This document shows positions 22,998 through 34,599 of a stretch of 64,000 nucleotides of DNA, in pieces. The notes beneath the pieces were generated by a model. That model searched no databases and had not been told where the DNA came from. It saw only the letters and a list, made by a program, of their open reading frames with translations. Within the stretch, counting starts at the first letter, position 1; each line of letters starts with the position of its first letter. A program made the translations under genes and the position numbers. Source of the stretch: Moniliella sp. 'wahieum' (lineage: Eukaryota > Basidiomycota > Moniliellomycetes > Moniliellales > Moniliellaceae); the NCBI GenBank assembly GCA_003971905.1, contig RSEE01000028.1, positions 310,001 to 374,000 of the forward strand. The letters are read 5' to 3'.

Positions 22998-24728
22998 ATG
23001 ACCGAGCAGCCTACAAGCGAGGCGGCTCTCTGCCACTGATCTACAATGAACTCCAGGAGCTCAAGCGCAAGAACGCTCAGCTGGAGGCCAAGCTCGACTC
23101 GCTCTCTGTGTCCAACGACACAATCTTCCCAGTGCCCTCCCCGTCGGCAGTCCCTCGTCTTCCCTCCGCCGTCAGTCGGCAGGTGGACTGACTCCGATTG
23201 ATCTGTCCAAGCCCATCAAGGTGCCTGGGGGTGCACGGGTGCGCTTTCCTCTTCCGTTTCCGCCACTCGTCGTCGCCCGTCACCTCAAAGATCGTTCCCA
23301 AAGATGGCACGGGCTTGCACGTCAGCCAGAAGACCCTTGACCGCATTCAGGAAGTGGAAGACTTTTACGCCAACAACCGTGTCATTCTCACCACCTACCC
23401 CAACCAGGTACGTGCCAATCCTTTGCTCCATGTGCCGTAATGCCCTGATTCTTCTAACGAATACCGTCTTTCTACTTTGCGCCATTCACAGATGGGAATT
23501 GATCCCTACCCGCTGAACTTTGGACATCCAGACCCAAGGTACGTGGCCCGATTGTTGCCAGCCGGCACCCCAAGTGCATCAAGCGGCGCAACGCGATCGG
23601 TGCTTACTCGGGCTCGTACATGGTCTACAAGGCCCTCGCCGTCGCAACAGGCCAATTGGCTGTGAACCACATGCCTGACTTTACCAACACCGAGCCGGCC
23701 TTTGACATCCTCCCCAGCCTGCGGGGCGATCCTTACAAGATCTGCACTCTGGACCCCTATGGTCACATCCCCCAGGTGTTGTTCAAGGAACAGATCAAGG
23801 CCGGGTTGGACGTGCGCCCCACGATGGCGGCGACCAAGGCGTTCATCAAGATGCGAGAACTGGACGATGCAGTTCAATTGGGACGCTTGGCTGTCGACGG
23901 TGAATTTGTCATCAAGTCGGAACGCTTACCTGGGATGGATCCGAGTCAAGACCCGGGGGTCGAGGTGGCCTCATCCAAGGTCGCGGTTGAGCCCGTCTGG
24001 TTCCTTCCTGGTGTGGCCCAACGCCTGGGCATCTCGGAAGGCCTTCTCGTCGGGCATTGTTTGAAGAGACGGGAGGGATGTACCCGAGATCATGACCCGC
24101 AACGACTTCAAGTCTTCCTTCCTCCTATCACTGGCGCCACCATTTACATCTTGGTAACCCGGACTATCTTTCCGACCCGACCAAGGAGCTGACGCCCGTG
24201 TGCATGACGAATGCAACTCTTCGGACGTCCATGGTTCATCCATTTGCACCTGCCGCCCCTACATGATCTACGGAATTGAAGAAGCAATTCGCTGCGCTCA
24301 CGAGGAGGGGTGGGGCTTCTTGTCTACTGCGCAAAGAGGGTCGTGCACTGGGTGAGACCATCAAGTTTATTGGTGTACAATGCTCGCAAGCGTGGCAAGG
24401 ACACCGCCGATGCCTACTTTATGCGTACGGAGCGGGTGCTGGACTGGAAGACTCGCGCTTCCACCGCTCATGTCGGACATTCTCGTCTGGCTTGGCATCC
24501 AAAAGATTGACAATATGATTTCCATGTCGGACATGAAGGCTGCCGCGATTCGCGCGGCTGGGATTGAGATTATCAACCGCTACGAGATTCCGGACAACCT
24601 TTTGCCTCCCGACGCCCAGGTAGAGATCTCGGCCAAGATTCATTGCCGGATACTACTCTTCCAAGAAGGTGAGCGATAAGGACCTGAGCCAGGTCGTTGG
24701 CCAGAACTGGGAGGACCTACACCAGTAA
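22998..24728 (+). CDS. URC1: URC1-type GTP cyclohydrolase II-like protein of uracil catabolism
   Basis: URC1 proteins share the GTP cyclohydrolase II fold of RibA and are needed for the fungal URC route of pyrimidine breakdown. Segments across frames include a coiled N-terminus (ALPLIYNELQELKRKNAQ), DGTGLHVSQKTLDRIQEVED, a 84-nt intron at 23408-23491 (GTACGT, CTAAC branch, CAG), MGIDPYPLNFGHPDPK, KCIKRRNAIGAYSGSYMVYK and LPSLRGDPYKICTLDPYGH. Around 24196-24262 the frame ARVHDECNSSDVHGSSICTC supplies three Cys spaced as in the RibA zinc site. It continues with RPYMIYGIEEAIRCAHE, KFIGVYNARKRGKDTADAYF, WLGIQKIDNMISMSDMK and a C-terminus ending EDLHQ. An in-frame upstream ATG at 22974 is an alternative start. 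Several frame changes, probably sequence errors. No other URC gene is visible nearby. Confidence 0.85.
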
Positions 24729-26428
24729 ACGTTCCTTTAGGCTATTTTTCCCTGATCCTCAGAGGCTGTAGCTGGGATCGGCGGTGCCTTCTTCATCTGA
24801 CTTGTACCCGTACACTACTACCGATCACATACCGCCTTATTCATTTGTTCATACAAATGCACTACAAAACATATGGCCTCCCATCTTATGGCTGGTAGTT
24901 AATGTTTGGCGTCTTCCGGGGTCAACCACATATGATCGCACTTTCGTAGGTTCTACATTTTAGCCGTGATTTGTCTCTGCTTCTAAGGAGGAAGGTGAGC
25001 GTGTGTGCACGCTCTGGGAACAGGGATCTCCTCTTCCTCGGATATGGAGGTCCACTGACGGTAGCAGATAACACAGACTCATGGCTCCCACTTCCACATC
25101 CCATCTATGTTGTTCGTGTCACTTTTCTGGGCGTGTGCTGTGTGCATAGTATAACACCTGTGTTTTTATCTACGCCAAGTCAAGGGATGCTAGGATACCC
25201 AACGTCTGCTCCATCTCTTCTCAACCTCAGATCTGGTTTATGTACGTGCATCAGCGCACATGCCAGTGAGCTGCAGAGGAAAAGAATAGATAGAGTGGCA
25301 GTCGACGCCTCATAGCTAATCGAAATGCTGGTAACAAGGTTCCGGATAGATATGTGAGGACTACGTACAAAATTCAAGGTGGGCAAGGCTGTGCAAGATT
25401 GTGCGCAAGAAATTTCGATTAGCCATGCTAGGAGGTTAAAGTAGACCGCGGAGGCGGGCGCGGTACTTCTGATGCGCAACACCAACGCTGCCCTCAGCAA
25501 GCACGGGAGTTGCCACGACCGTGGCCAGCAGCAGGTGCAATGGGACGCTGTGATCATGTGAATGTTGTTGGTCAGAAGGAGTAGAGAGAGTTCTGCAAAG
25601 GTGGCCACATGCCATTTGCTTGACTCTATTGACCTTTTCGCCATCCGGAGTGGGCTGCTGACATCCGCATCAGCAGGCAGCCATTGTACATTTTGCAACA
25701 TTTCATGCAACTGATCGGTTCAAGTTCAAAAGTGCGCTGAAAAATGCGAACTTCCTCCACCAGTGGCGCGTGGCCGTAGAGCTAGCTCCGGGATCTGCCA
25801 GCCCCGCTATCGACTATCCCCAACACCTCCCACCCACCAGATCGATCATCCAATGTGGAAGAAGAATTGGCATGCTCTTGCGAGTGCTCCCATGACAACG
25901 TCTTTGCAGCGCAGGACTCGGAACGCCAGAAACTGAGCTTCAATACCTCTCAGCCAGCCCTCAGTCCTCCCTCCTATGCAGCGTCCGGGCAATGGCAAGA
26001 TGGGCCGGCAGTGCGCTGCCCCCCCAGCGCCAATGGCCAGACTCGGCGTAAGTACCGACGCTCTGAGCTGAGGCGCTGACATAACATGCAACACATCGTA
26101 GGATCGTTTAACGTTTACCGGTTACCATTTATAGTGCGGGGTCCGTGCGTGCCTGTGCCCGCCTCGCACGGAGGCAGTCTCCTCCATTCAAACCACTGTT
26201 TCTGATTCAGCCGTTCTCAGGCCACCTCTTAAAGTCACCTGCTCTGCCCCCAAAGCCATCTGCCATTTTGCTGAGAACACCAACGCCTGACTGGAAAGGT
26301 ACACAACAAGCGCATCTCTATAGCCTCAACCTCGTTCTTCCCACCTGCGTCCATTCTTCGCCATCCACCACCACCACCACCACCACCACCACTACACCAC
26401 TACTGTTGTCGGTATCTACCACTCCAAA
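24729..26428. other. 1.7 kb gap between URC1 and the oxidoreductase gene
   Basis: No supported gene; a 176-codon minus-strand frame at 25180-25710 has no recognisable family and an unlikely composition. There is an AACGTTTA cluster at about 26105-26125. The oxidoreductase 5' leader contains a (CCA)n run at about 26368-26393. Confidence 0.5.
26366..26396. repeat. CCA trinucleotide run
   Basis: About ten CAC/CCA trinucleotides in the presumed 5' untranslated leader, 33 bases before the ATG at 26429. Confidence 0.8.
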
Positions 26429-27482
26429 ATGGCAACTGCGTCCCTACCAACGCCCACCTCAATGTTCCCGGCCTACCCCACCGGAGCAAAGGTGGGCTTC
26501 ATTGGCCTCGGCAATATGGGTTCCGCCATGGCTACCAACCTAGCCTTGGCTTTCCCCCACCTTAACCCACCCATTCCTCCTCTCGTCGTTTTCAACCGCA
26601 CCGATAGCAAGGCTGAAGCTGTCCGTGCCCAGGTCCAAGCCCAGGGCGGGCAAGTCACGATCGCATCGTCCGTTGCGGAAGTAGTGCAGCAGTGCCACAT
26701 CATCTTCACTTCTCTTTCGGACGATACAGTCGTTTTGGCCATGTTCGATCAACTGTGCCATGCGGATGACGAGCTGAGAAAGCAATCCGCTCACCCTGGG
26801 GAAGGTCTTCACACGATCTATGTTGATCTTTCCACTGTTTCCCCTGAAACCACGGGGGCAATCGAACGTCAAGTCAGCTCCCAGCCGCGGAGACACTTTG
26901 TCGCTGCTCCTCCCCTGGGTCCCCCCCCTGCAGCCAGATCGAAGCAGCTTGTCTTTGCCACCGCGGGTGCAGCCCGGTCGAAGCAGGCCATTCGTTCCCT
27001 CCTCGTGCCTGGCATGGGCCGTCAGGTGATCGATCTGGGTGGAAACCACGAGTCGGCGAGCACGTTCAAGTTGACAACCACTCGTTCTTGCTGGGCATGA
27101 TTGAGTTGTTGGGCGAGACGATGACGTTGGCCGACAAGACCGAGGTGGGTGCGGCCAAATTTGTCGAGTTCCTTCAGACGCTTACTCCCAACTCACCCGA
27201 GATCTTGTCCTATGCTGACAAGATCCTCCACTCCAACTTTACCGGCCCCGACGGTTCTCCCTCCAGGACGGGATTAGCGATACTGCCCATATCCGCAACT
27301 TGGCCATGTCGGTGGACTGCCCTGTGACAGTGGTCGATGCGGCCAACGCCCACATGATTTCTGCTCGCGCCAATGCCCCGGTTGGGTCCAAAATGGACTG
27401 GTCTTCTCTTGTTGCCGGGCAGAGATTGATGGCGGGTCTCGACCCCTGGAAGGGCAAACGTCCGGGCCTGGAGCGCGATTGA
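26429..27482 (+). CDS. 3-hydroxyisobutyrate dehydrogenase-like NAD(P) oxidoreductase
   Basis: Member of the beta-hydroxyacid dehydrogenase / 6-phosphogluconate-dehydrogenase-like family, which oxidises 3-hydroxyacids with NAD(P). The Rossmann motif is KVGFIGLGNMGSAMATNL at residues about 21-38, with VVFNRTDSKA as the second strand. DLSTVSPETTGAIE corresponds to the substrate-binding DxST segment, and VAAPPLGPPPAARSKQLVFA to the PVxGGxxxAxxG segment. KLTNHSFLLG (near 27068-27097), read through a frame change, contains the catalytic Lys and Asn. The C-terminal helical domain runs LADKTEVGAAKFVEFLQTL to DWSSLVAGQRLMAGLDPWKG. There are frame changes near 27080 and 27265. About 340 residues, close to the family norm. 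No mitochondrial presequence is obvious. The exact substrate cannot be told from sequence. Confidence 0.85.
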
Positions 27483-28378
27483 ACATCCAAAAAAGTGTTC
27501 TCTGTTTTGATTGGTGTGAGGGCGTTTTCACTTTTCTGTCTCTCTGTGCCAACTTTCCTGAATGTGGGTTGAAGTCTGAGCCGATGAGTTCTTGTCAACG
27601 TTACCATTCTATAACACTTCTATACAAGCATCTGCTGTAATACACTGGAAGATGAAGTCGGCAGTGACTGGGGTTGTGGTATCGTAAGGACAGTGACTCA
27701 CAAACGCAATGGTGGGCGTTAGGCAACTTGTGCGATTGCTGGCTCTTGTGTTGGCAACACAGAACGGGAAGATATGGTGTGCGCACATTCGTATCGCGTC
27801 AACATCCGATGAAGAGCAGACGGCGTTGCGTCACTATATATGTCTGCTTTTCCCTTGTGTGGAAAATGTGGCTCGCCCACGACTATCAAGGAAAAAGCAA
27901 GGAGTTGACCTGGACGAGATGGGTATTTGTGATGAATGCCATATCGGGGTGGCAGTGGTGTTATTTGATGAAAAACACAGGTCGCTGCGCCGGAGAAGGG
28001 AACCACCTGGCATCCTGTCCCCATTCTCGATGCTTGATATCCCCATATTTTGTTCTCAACGCTCATCTCTCTGCTGCTGCCTGTTTCTGTTTTGCAGGCA
28101 CTACGAAATGAGCATAACGTCTTCGAGGGTGTTGGACGAGAGGACCTGTGAGGAAACCAGCATTAGGAGCGAGAGGATTGATGGTGAGGAGGGTGGTGCG
28201 TGCTGGTGGGACGCAGGCGCTGAGTGAAATATTAATTGCCACTGGGCACGGTGCGCGATCGGTGCAATACCTGCCAGCGGAAAGGCAGTTGGGAACCTAG
28301 CCTCAATTTTTTTGCCGCTTGCCGATGCCCACCCGCGGCTACCTCCACCGATCCACCTCCTCCAGCGCAGCCTTACCG
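27483..28378. other. 0.9 kb gap before UTP17
   Basis: Overlapping frames on both strands (up to 172 codons) but nothing family-like. It is probably the 3' end of the oxidoreductase gene and the promoter of the UTP17-like gene. Confidence 0.45.
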
Positions 28379-31300
28379 ATGGCCAGAGGTCGAAAGAGCG
28401 GCGGCCTCCAGTCCGAAACGGCCCATACTTCCCCATCTGAACCCCCCACTTCTCCCTCAACCCCAGCCGTTCCATTGTCCCATGGGACCGCCATAACCTC
28501 TCCGGCTTCGGCCCCCCAAGACAACGCGGGACACAAGTCGCACAAGAAGCGGTCGTCGAAGCAGGAGAAGCATCTACAGGCGCCTACCGATCCAGCCTCC
28601 CACTCTTTCAAGACCAATATCACCAAATCCAGCAAGAAAAAAGAGTCTAGCAACGGACACAAAAGGAGGGCAAAGCCTCGGACCAATCCAGCCCAGCCAA
28701 GAGCAGGAGGAAGAGCAAGGAGGAAAAGAAATCGTCGTCATCTTCTAAGGATCCAGATGGCATGCTTCCATCCATCCCTCTAACACCTGGGCAGATCTCT
28801 CTCGCGGCGCCGGTGTGGAGTCATGATCTCACGCTATTGCTCTTCCCTCGCTCGTCGGGAGTCCGCATTGTTGTTCGCTCTACCAACCGTTCCGCTGGGG
28901 TCTTGTCTGTGCCCATCACTACAGGAACAGTTATTGCTGTTGCTCTTCATCCAAGCAACACGGCCCGTCTCCTTGCTTTGACCTCCACATTTACCTTGCT
29001 CGAGTATGATTACTTGGACCCGCAATTGTTGCGCTCATCCAGTGTCCTTTCTGGGTCCCAGAAGGCTTCGGTTGTCTCTTCATTCCCGCTTTGGTCTCGC
29101 CCAAGGATGACGGGGAGGAGACACCGTATGCCTTTGTCGCTATGTCTGACGGCCGTGTTTTCGCAGTCGACATGAGTGTGCGAGGACGTGGGTCGTACCC
29201 AGTGACGGAAGTCATCCACCTTTCTGACACGATCAAGACTCTGCGCATTTCGTCTGATAACCAAGTCCTTGTCGCCGCAGGATTACAGGGACTCTATTTG
29301 GCCAAGGTGGGGGAGGCCCTGGCTTCGATCACAGCACAGCGTGCTCCTCGGACCTGGATCAAGGTCCCTACAAAGTACCCCACCACGGCTCTTGCGGTAC
29401 CCTCGGTCACGGACACATTGGCAACCGGTGACACGAATGGTGTGATCCGTCTCTGGCCTGGTCTATTGGCGTCCAGTGGCTTGGACCGCTTGATTCAGCA
29501 AGCTAAGCAAGGACGGAATGGCGTGGCTCAGGTCAGCACCTACGTTGCTAGCACAGCAATGCACTGGCACCCCCACCCTGTTAGGGCCCTGGCTTTTGCC
29601 CGACGAGACGCGGTTGTTCTTTCCGGGGGTGATGAGTCAACGTTGGTTGTATGGCAGATTGGAGTGTCCGCCGGTGGTGGGGGCAATGAAACCAAGAAGG
29701 AATTTGCCCCTCGTCTGCCTGCGTTCATCACGGACATCGTACCCGTCCCGCCTGCCCCCATCTTGAGTGCGGGTCCGATTGGGACGGCTGCAAAGAGCCG
29801 ACGGGCACCTAATCAGACCGAATCGCTGGGCCTGTACGCGGTGACATGTTCGGATGGGTCGACAGCTGTGCTTAATGCGTCGACGCGTCGTATGGACCAA
29901 ATTTATGCCCCTGAGGGTGCTCGGGCTGTCGATCCAGCTTTGGCCGGGAATCAACCGACAGCCTCCTTGGGCGTGCCACTCGCCGTATCGGGGAACTTGG
30001 CCCTCCTTCCTGGCCCTCGGCCGGCCAGTATCCAAATCGTCGACCCCAGTTTGGACCAACACCTCCTCACCCTCGAAACTGCTCCCGACAACCGTGTGGG
30101 CGCTAAGGACGATGTCATGCCCGAACCCGTGCGGCCCAGAGTTGCTGCTCTCTCTCTACCTTCCCCTGCAGCGTTGAACTCAAGCTCTTCGGTGTGGACT
30201 AAGGCCTCATTGCCCCCTTGGCTGGCGACAGTCGAGTCGCGTCTGGCGGCGATCCAGTCGGATGGGACCTTGGTTGAGAAGGAGCAAGCTTTGGTCTTTT
30301 GGCATGCGCGTACCGCGACTCCGGGGTACACGCTCGCTTCGCGGATCGAACGTCCCCACCAGGGCACAGTTACAGCCGCTGCATTCCCTCCTCCCCCTAA
30401 CGCCCCTGCCATCGACCCGTACCCTCGTCTTGCGACGGCCTCTACCGATGGTTCAGTCCGACTGTGGTGTTTAGCCTCCCGTCCATCGGCAAGGGGGGGA
30501 GTACGTTCGTGGCGTCTCGGAGCGGCGCTGAGCTTCCGCAATGCTCAGCCACATCAATGGAATGGGATGCCAGTGGAGAAATGCTGGCGGTGGGGTGGTC
30601 CTACGACCCGAAACTACCCTCTACGTCGGGAGCTCAACGGTGGGGCGCAGTAACGTTGATTGATGCATCACCCCAGGCGCTGACCTCGGGCTCGGCCGGC
30701 ATCCTTCGCACCTTCCCGCTGGGAACGATGGGGCTGCAGTCGGTCAGTCATTTGGCATGGACTTCATCCACCTCCGTGGTACGCACCTTGGTAGTCACCA
30801 GTCCTTCGGCGGTGGCTGTGCTGGACGTGTTGGAGGGTGCGTGTGTCGCCTATGCTTCGGTGGAAGGGAGTGAAAACAGGCAAAAGCGGATTACCGACTT
30901 GCTTCCCCCGTCGGGCCCGACCTCGTCCTCCTTGGTTGGCCGGATCGTCGTTGGTTATGAGGGCAGCGGGAAGAGTACGATGGAGCTGATCTCTTTCGCT
31001 TCCGTCCAAGCCCAAATCGGTCACGCCGCTCAAGATGGCACGGGTGGGATTGTTACCAAGTTTGCGGAAGGTGCTCTCCCTGGCGGTGCCCGCCCAGTCT
31101 CTGGAGGCAGGCCACCACAGTCACACTGTCCTTCTGGGTCTGTCGTCCAATTGGGACGTGTTTGCGTTTGGCACGAAACCACTCCCTCCCGCCTCGCGTG
31201 TGTTCATCAGTCTTTAGGGGGAGAACAGCCGTCGCTGTGGGCACAGTTGGTGGGGCCGCCCCCCGACGCGGCGTCATTACCTCGCTCACGACCCCCTCGA

Positions 31301-31861
31301 CCTCCTCTCACGCCAGGCCGGCGACCGTTCACACCGCAGCTCATGCGGGCTTGGCGCTATTGCGTCCGTTCGATGCGCCCGCCCACTTGCTTCCCTCCGT
31401 TGGGTCGCTCCTGCTTTCGGTCCAGAAGGCCCTCCTGCCGCGCTGCGACTGAATGGCTGCTCACCCCGCCGAACGGAGAGCGGAGAATGACAAGGACGAA
31501 GATGGGGATACGGCGTTTACTGATGCGATGCCTCTTCTTCTGAAGCCCAGGCCCCCTCTACCCCTTCCTTCACGACGGCCCATCCCCCTTCCTTGTCGAC
31601 CGCACTGGCAGGGCAAGGCGTGCGCGCCCAATCGATCCGCAGTGCTCTCGGCGCCCCAGGGTTGGACCTGATCACCGCGGCATTGGGAAACATGTCCTGG
31701 AGGAGCGGAAGGATGGTGGTTCCCGATGCGCCACCTAAGCCGCAGGCCAAGCCGCCGGCCGAGAAGCCTTCCTCGGTGTCCACTACTCCCGACGTATCCA
31801 TCGTGGCGAGCCTGCCAAATCAAACGCGCGCAAACGCAAGGCTCGAGTGAGTGAGCACTAA
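28379..31861 (+). CDS. UTP17: UTP17/Nan1 (WDR75) WD40 subunit of the SSU processome
   Basis: A nucleolar t-UTP component required for 35S pre-rRNA transcription and early 18S processing. The N-terminus is basic and disordered (KKRSSKQEKH, KSSKKKESSNGHKRRAK), typical of a nucleolar protein. The WD40 part begins at LTPGQISLAAPVWSHDLTLL. Clear blades are SDTIKTLRISSDNQVLVAAG and ALAVPSVTDTLATGDTNGVI followed by RLW. The WDR75 hallmark MHWHPHPVRALAFARRD..LSGGDESTLVVWQI lies near 29560-29660. A second propeller includes LATASTDGSVRLW (30430-30470) and SATSMEWDASGEMLAVGW (30548-30600). The C-terminus contains LLGLSSNWDVFAFG, FDAPAHLLPSVGSLL and a basic KSNARKRKARV tail. A clean 520-codon stretch (29091-30653) shows the locus is real; frame changes near 28760, 29095, 30530, 31085 and 31450 are likely errors. 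The stop is 31850 or 31861, depending on frame. Confidence 0.85.
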
Positions 31862-32013
31862 TAGTAGCCTTGGTCCTAAAATTGATGCACTTGTGCTTAT
31901 TCTTTTGCAACTACATCTATATTGTGCCTGCCAGGTGGATATTAGTACCAGACATAAGATCTTTTTGAGGAGACGGCCTGGGAGGCCCTGCGTGGTGCAC
32001 GCTTCGCATCGCT

Positions 32014-32827
32014 CTAATAAGGGGACGATAGGATCAGGGAATGGAAGTAGGCCGATGGGTTGGTCACAGAGATGGTCTCTTGGCCTTGAACCCAGTTGGC
32101 CGGGCAAACTTGGTCTCCATGCTGGGCGGTAAACTGAAACGCGTCGAGCAAGCGCAGGATTTCCTCCAAGTTGGTCTGCAGTGGCTAGACAAAGAGTGAA
32201 GAAAGCAGGTAAAGTACCACGCTAGGTATGTATTTTGGGAGGGCGGGGGGTTAAAGGACCTACCTGTGCCGACAGGTCGGCGTGCTGCACAATGCCTTGC
32301 GGGTCGATGAGGAAGGTACTGGGCAGTGCCGTCCCCTGCTCTGCTGTAGCACCCCAAACGCCCGACTGAGCGAAAAGTTCGTGTCGGCCACGAGGGCAAC
32401 CAGAGGGGATGGGGCTTGAGCCGACCAGGCCTTCAACGCGTATTCGCTGTCGGTCGAAGCGTAGTACACCTCGGCCTGGCGGGCGGCAAAGGTCTGACCC
32501 AACCAGGCGCGACGGTGAGAGAGTGGGTGAAGGCAGGCGGAATGAAGCTCAGCACAGTCCACTTGCCTTGCGTCTTGTTGGTGGCAAGGGAGACCTGTTC
32601 GAACGCCCCTTCCCGCACAGCGTCTTGACAAAGTCGGGCGCCGGCCCGCCCACGAGTGGGCAAGAGGAGTTGGTAAGACGCGCCTGTGGGGAGGGGGGCG
32701 GGGCGGAAGTGGGAACGGAAGCGGGCACAGGTCCGGGCACGTTCTGCTCAATACGTGCGGCCTTGCGCTTGCTGTGCTCGGTGGCCTCGTCGAGCGCGCG
32801 CTTGGAGGGAACAGGGTGGGTCGACAT
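32014..32827 (-). CDS. AhpC/TSA-type peroxiredoxin-like protein with NLS and no visible peroxidatic Cys
   Basis: Classical 2-Cys peroxiredoxins reduce peroxides with an N-terminal peroxidatic and a C-terminal resolving Cys. The start at 32827 gives [20 protein letters not shown] and then RKAAR, a textbook bipartite nuclear signal (K9-R10 ... K20-R21-K22). The fold follows: [64 protein letters not shown] and [20 protein letters not shown]. After a 79-nt intron (32185-32263, GTAGGT..TAG) comes [20 protein letters not shown], which has the resolving Cys. Where the family has FTFVCP, this sequence reads FTHSLTVA; no Cys falls there in any frame that keeps the flanking match. Frame changes near 32620 and 32530 complicate this. 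It converges on the UTP17 gene, with about 150 nt between stops. Confidence 0.75.
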
Positions 32828-34222
32828 GGTGGTGGAGAGCAAGCAATTTCTTCGAGGGTGGCCATTCATCCGGTTGTAGCCTGCGGTAGCCCCACTGCGG
32901 CATAGGCGAGTGGACATTTCAAATTGGGAACACCCCACGCGTAGAAGTTGATGGTTGAGTTTCAACGTTGATGCCCTTGAGCATATTTCATTCCCCTGCC
33001 GTGAGAATGTTGGGTGATTATATACGAGTGTTAACATGACAATGAACGCGAAGTATCATCATTGACTTCCAGCCTCTGCTGGCCACCGAATTGCCACCCT
33101 TCTGCTCAGTAGAAATAGCGACGAGTTGCATCAGCCCTCTCAGAGAAAAAGACGCGGCCGACAAGATGCGCTTTCTCGTTTACCCCCGCCCCCGTTCAAG
33201 ACGCATATCTGGCCGCCTTCGTGCTTACCGAGTCCCTATTATATTAGAGGCGTGTGCTCCGCACCATAAAATGCCCAGGCTTGAATTCATTTCCTGCTCA
33301 GTGTTTTTGCCGGCTTCTGCCACGGCCGGATTTTTGAGAGAACATAATCAGTGCGTATCACGACTGTGAGCGCATCGCTTGAGATGCCGGCTTACCACGC
33401 ATGACCTCCCCGTGACCGCGTGACCCTCCCTGTAGTTTACGGGTATAAACCTTGGACAGGAATCGGTTGTCTCGTATGTTAGGTCCTGTTCAGATCCTGG
33501 TTGAACGTGTTGAACCGAGTGCATGCAGAGGCGAGGGAGAGACACCTCTAGTTGGGTGGCTGCCTGCGTGCAAAGGCCACAGCCCAGACCTCCGAGGTAG
33601 GAGCTGTGTACTTAGGTCGTTACACCAGTTGAAGGGGTCCAGGAGCTCCGAAGTTACTCTATTCCTCGCAGCGTTACCACACTCGATATGCTGTAGTAGG
33701 CGGGAACAGACAAAGTCCTAAAGAAGAGCAAGCGCTACTGATGAGAGTAACCGTGGCTTGCAGCGTACTCGACGGAAGTCGTGAATTCGTAAGCGCAAGA
33801 GTGGGTAGAAGGTGGAAGGGCGAGAGAGGAATGGGTAGTCGGGGAGACCAAAGACAGGATGGTCGACACGGGCCACAGCTAGCAAGCCTTAGTAGACATG
33901 GCTGCTTATATGTAACAGAAGGAACCAGGCCTCAAGTGCCCCATGACAGGTATAGACAAATGCGGGGCACTTTCCAGAGAGGTAAAAACTAATGCACATC
34001 CCGTGCTCTCAAAGGCGCTCTGACACTGCGTAGTCGGGCGCAGCAGGAAGGGTTCTGCCCAGACTGGACGCAATGGGTGTTAGAGGGTACTGCTAGGGTT
34101 CTCCTGCGCGGCCCTCAATGGATCGGTGACGCTCGCCTAGCCGAGCGGAAGCGTTCCGCTCGCAGGCCGCGCACGCCCTGCTCGCTCCATCTCCCTTCTC
34201 TCTCTCCTTTCTCCTTCCCTTC

Positions 34223-34376
34223 AGACGTTGCTTGAAGACTTGTGGCTCACCACTTTGCCTTCACGCCTTGTCTGAAGGTACGCCTCTGCTTCCTTTCTTG
34301 ACCTGTTGCTCCTCACAATGAGACGTTGCTTGAAGACTTGTGGCTCACCACTTTGCCTTCACGCCTTGTCTGAAGG
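34223..34376. repeat. 56-nt exact direct repeat, two copies
   Basis: The same 56 bases, beginning AGACGTTGCTTGAAGACTTG, occupy 34223-34278 and 34321-34376 (period 98). Each copy starts with AGAC and ends with GTCTGAAGG; in the first copy the flank extends this to a 9-nt inverted repeat CCTTCAGAC/GTCTGAAGG. The repeat is not open in a protein-like frame. Confidence 0.9.
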
Positions 34377-34462
34377 CTGCTTTGCAGCTGATCCATAGGA
34401 TCGCGAGTGCTCCCAAGTCGCACTCTAGCAATGGGCACACAAGCATCGTACCGATGAGCCTA

Positions 34463-34496
34463 TGCGGCCATGCACCATGGTGCATGGCAGGCCGCA
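34463..34496. repeat. Long palindromic hairpin
   Basis: A perfect 16-nt palindrome ATGCACCATGGTGCAT (34470-34485) is enclosed by TGCGGCC (34463-34469) and GGCCGCA (34490-34496), with a 4-nt bulge GGCA on the right side. It could extrude as a cruciform or fold as an RNA hairpin. Confidence 0.85.
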
Positions 34497-34599
34497 GATG
34501 ATATAATCCGCAGCTGGATAAGGGTGTCTGGCTCTCTCTCGCTAGTCTAACCGCGTGTTGGGCTGAGATGTCTACGACCTGCTGAGCTTATAGCGTCCG

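Noticed and set aside
25180-25710. 176-codon minus-strand frame between URC1 and the oxidoreductase
   Set aside because: Hydrophobic patches occur but there is no coherent membrane or domain pattern and no similarity recognised.
34223-34376. CRISPR array
   Set aside because: Only two copies of a 56-nt repeat with one spacer in a fungal genome; no further units and no cas genes.
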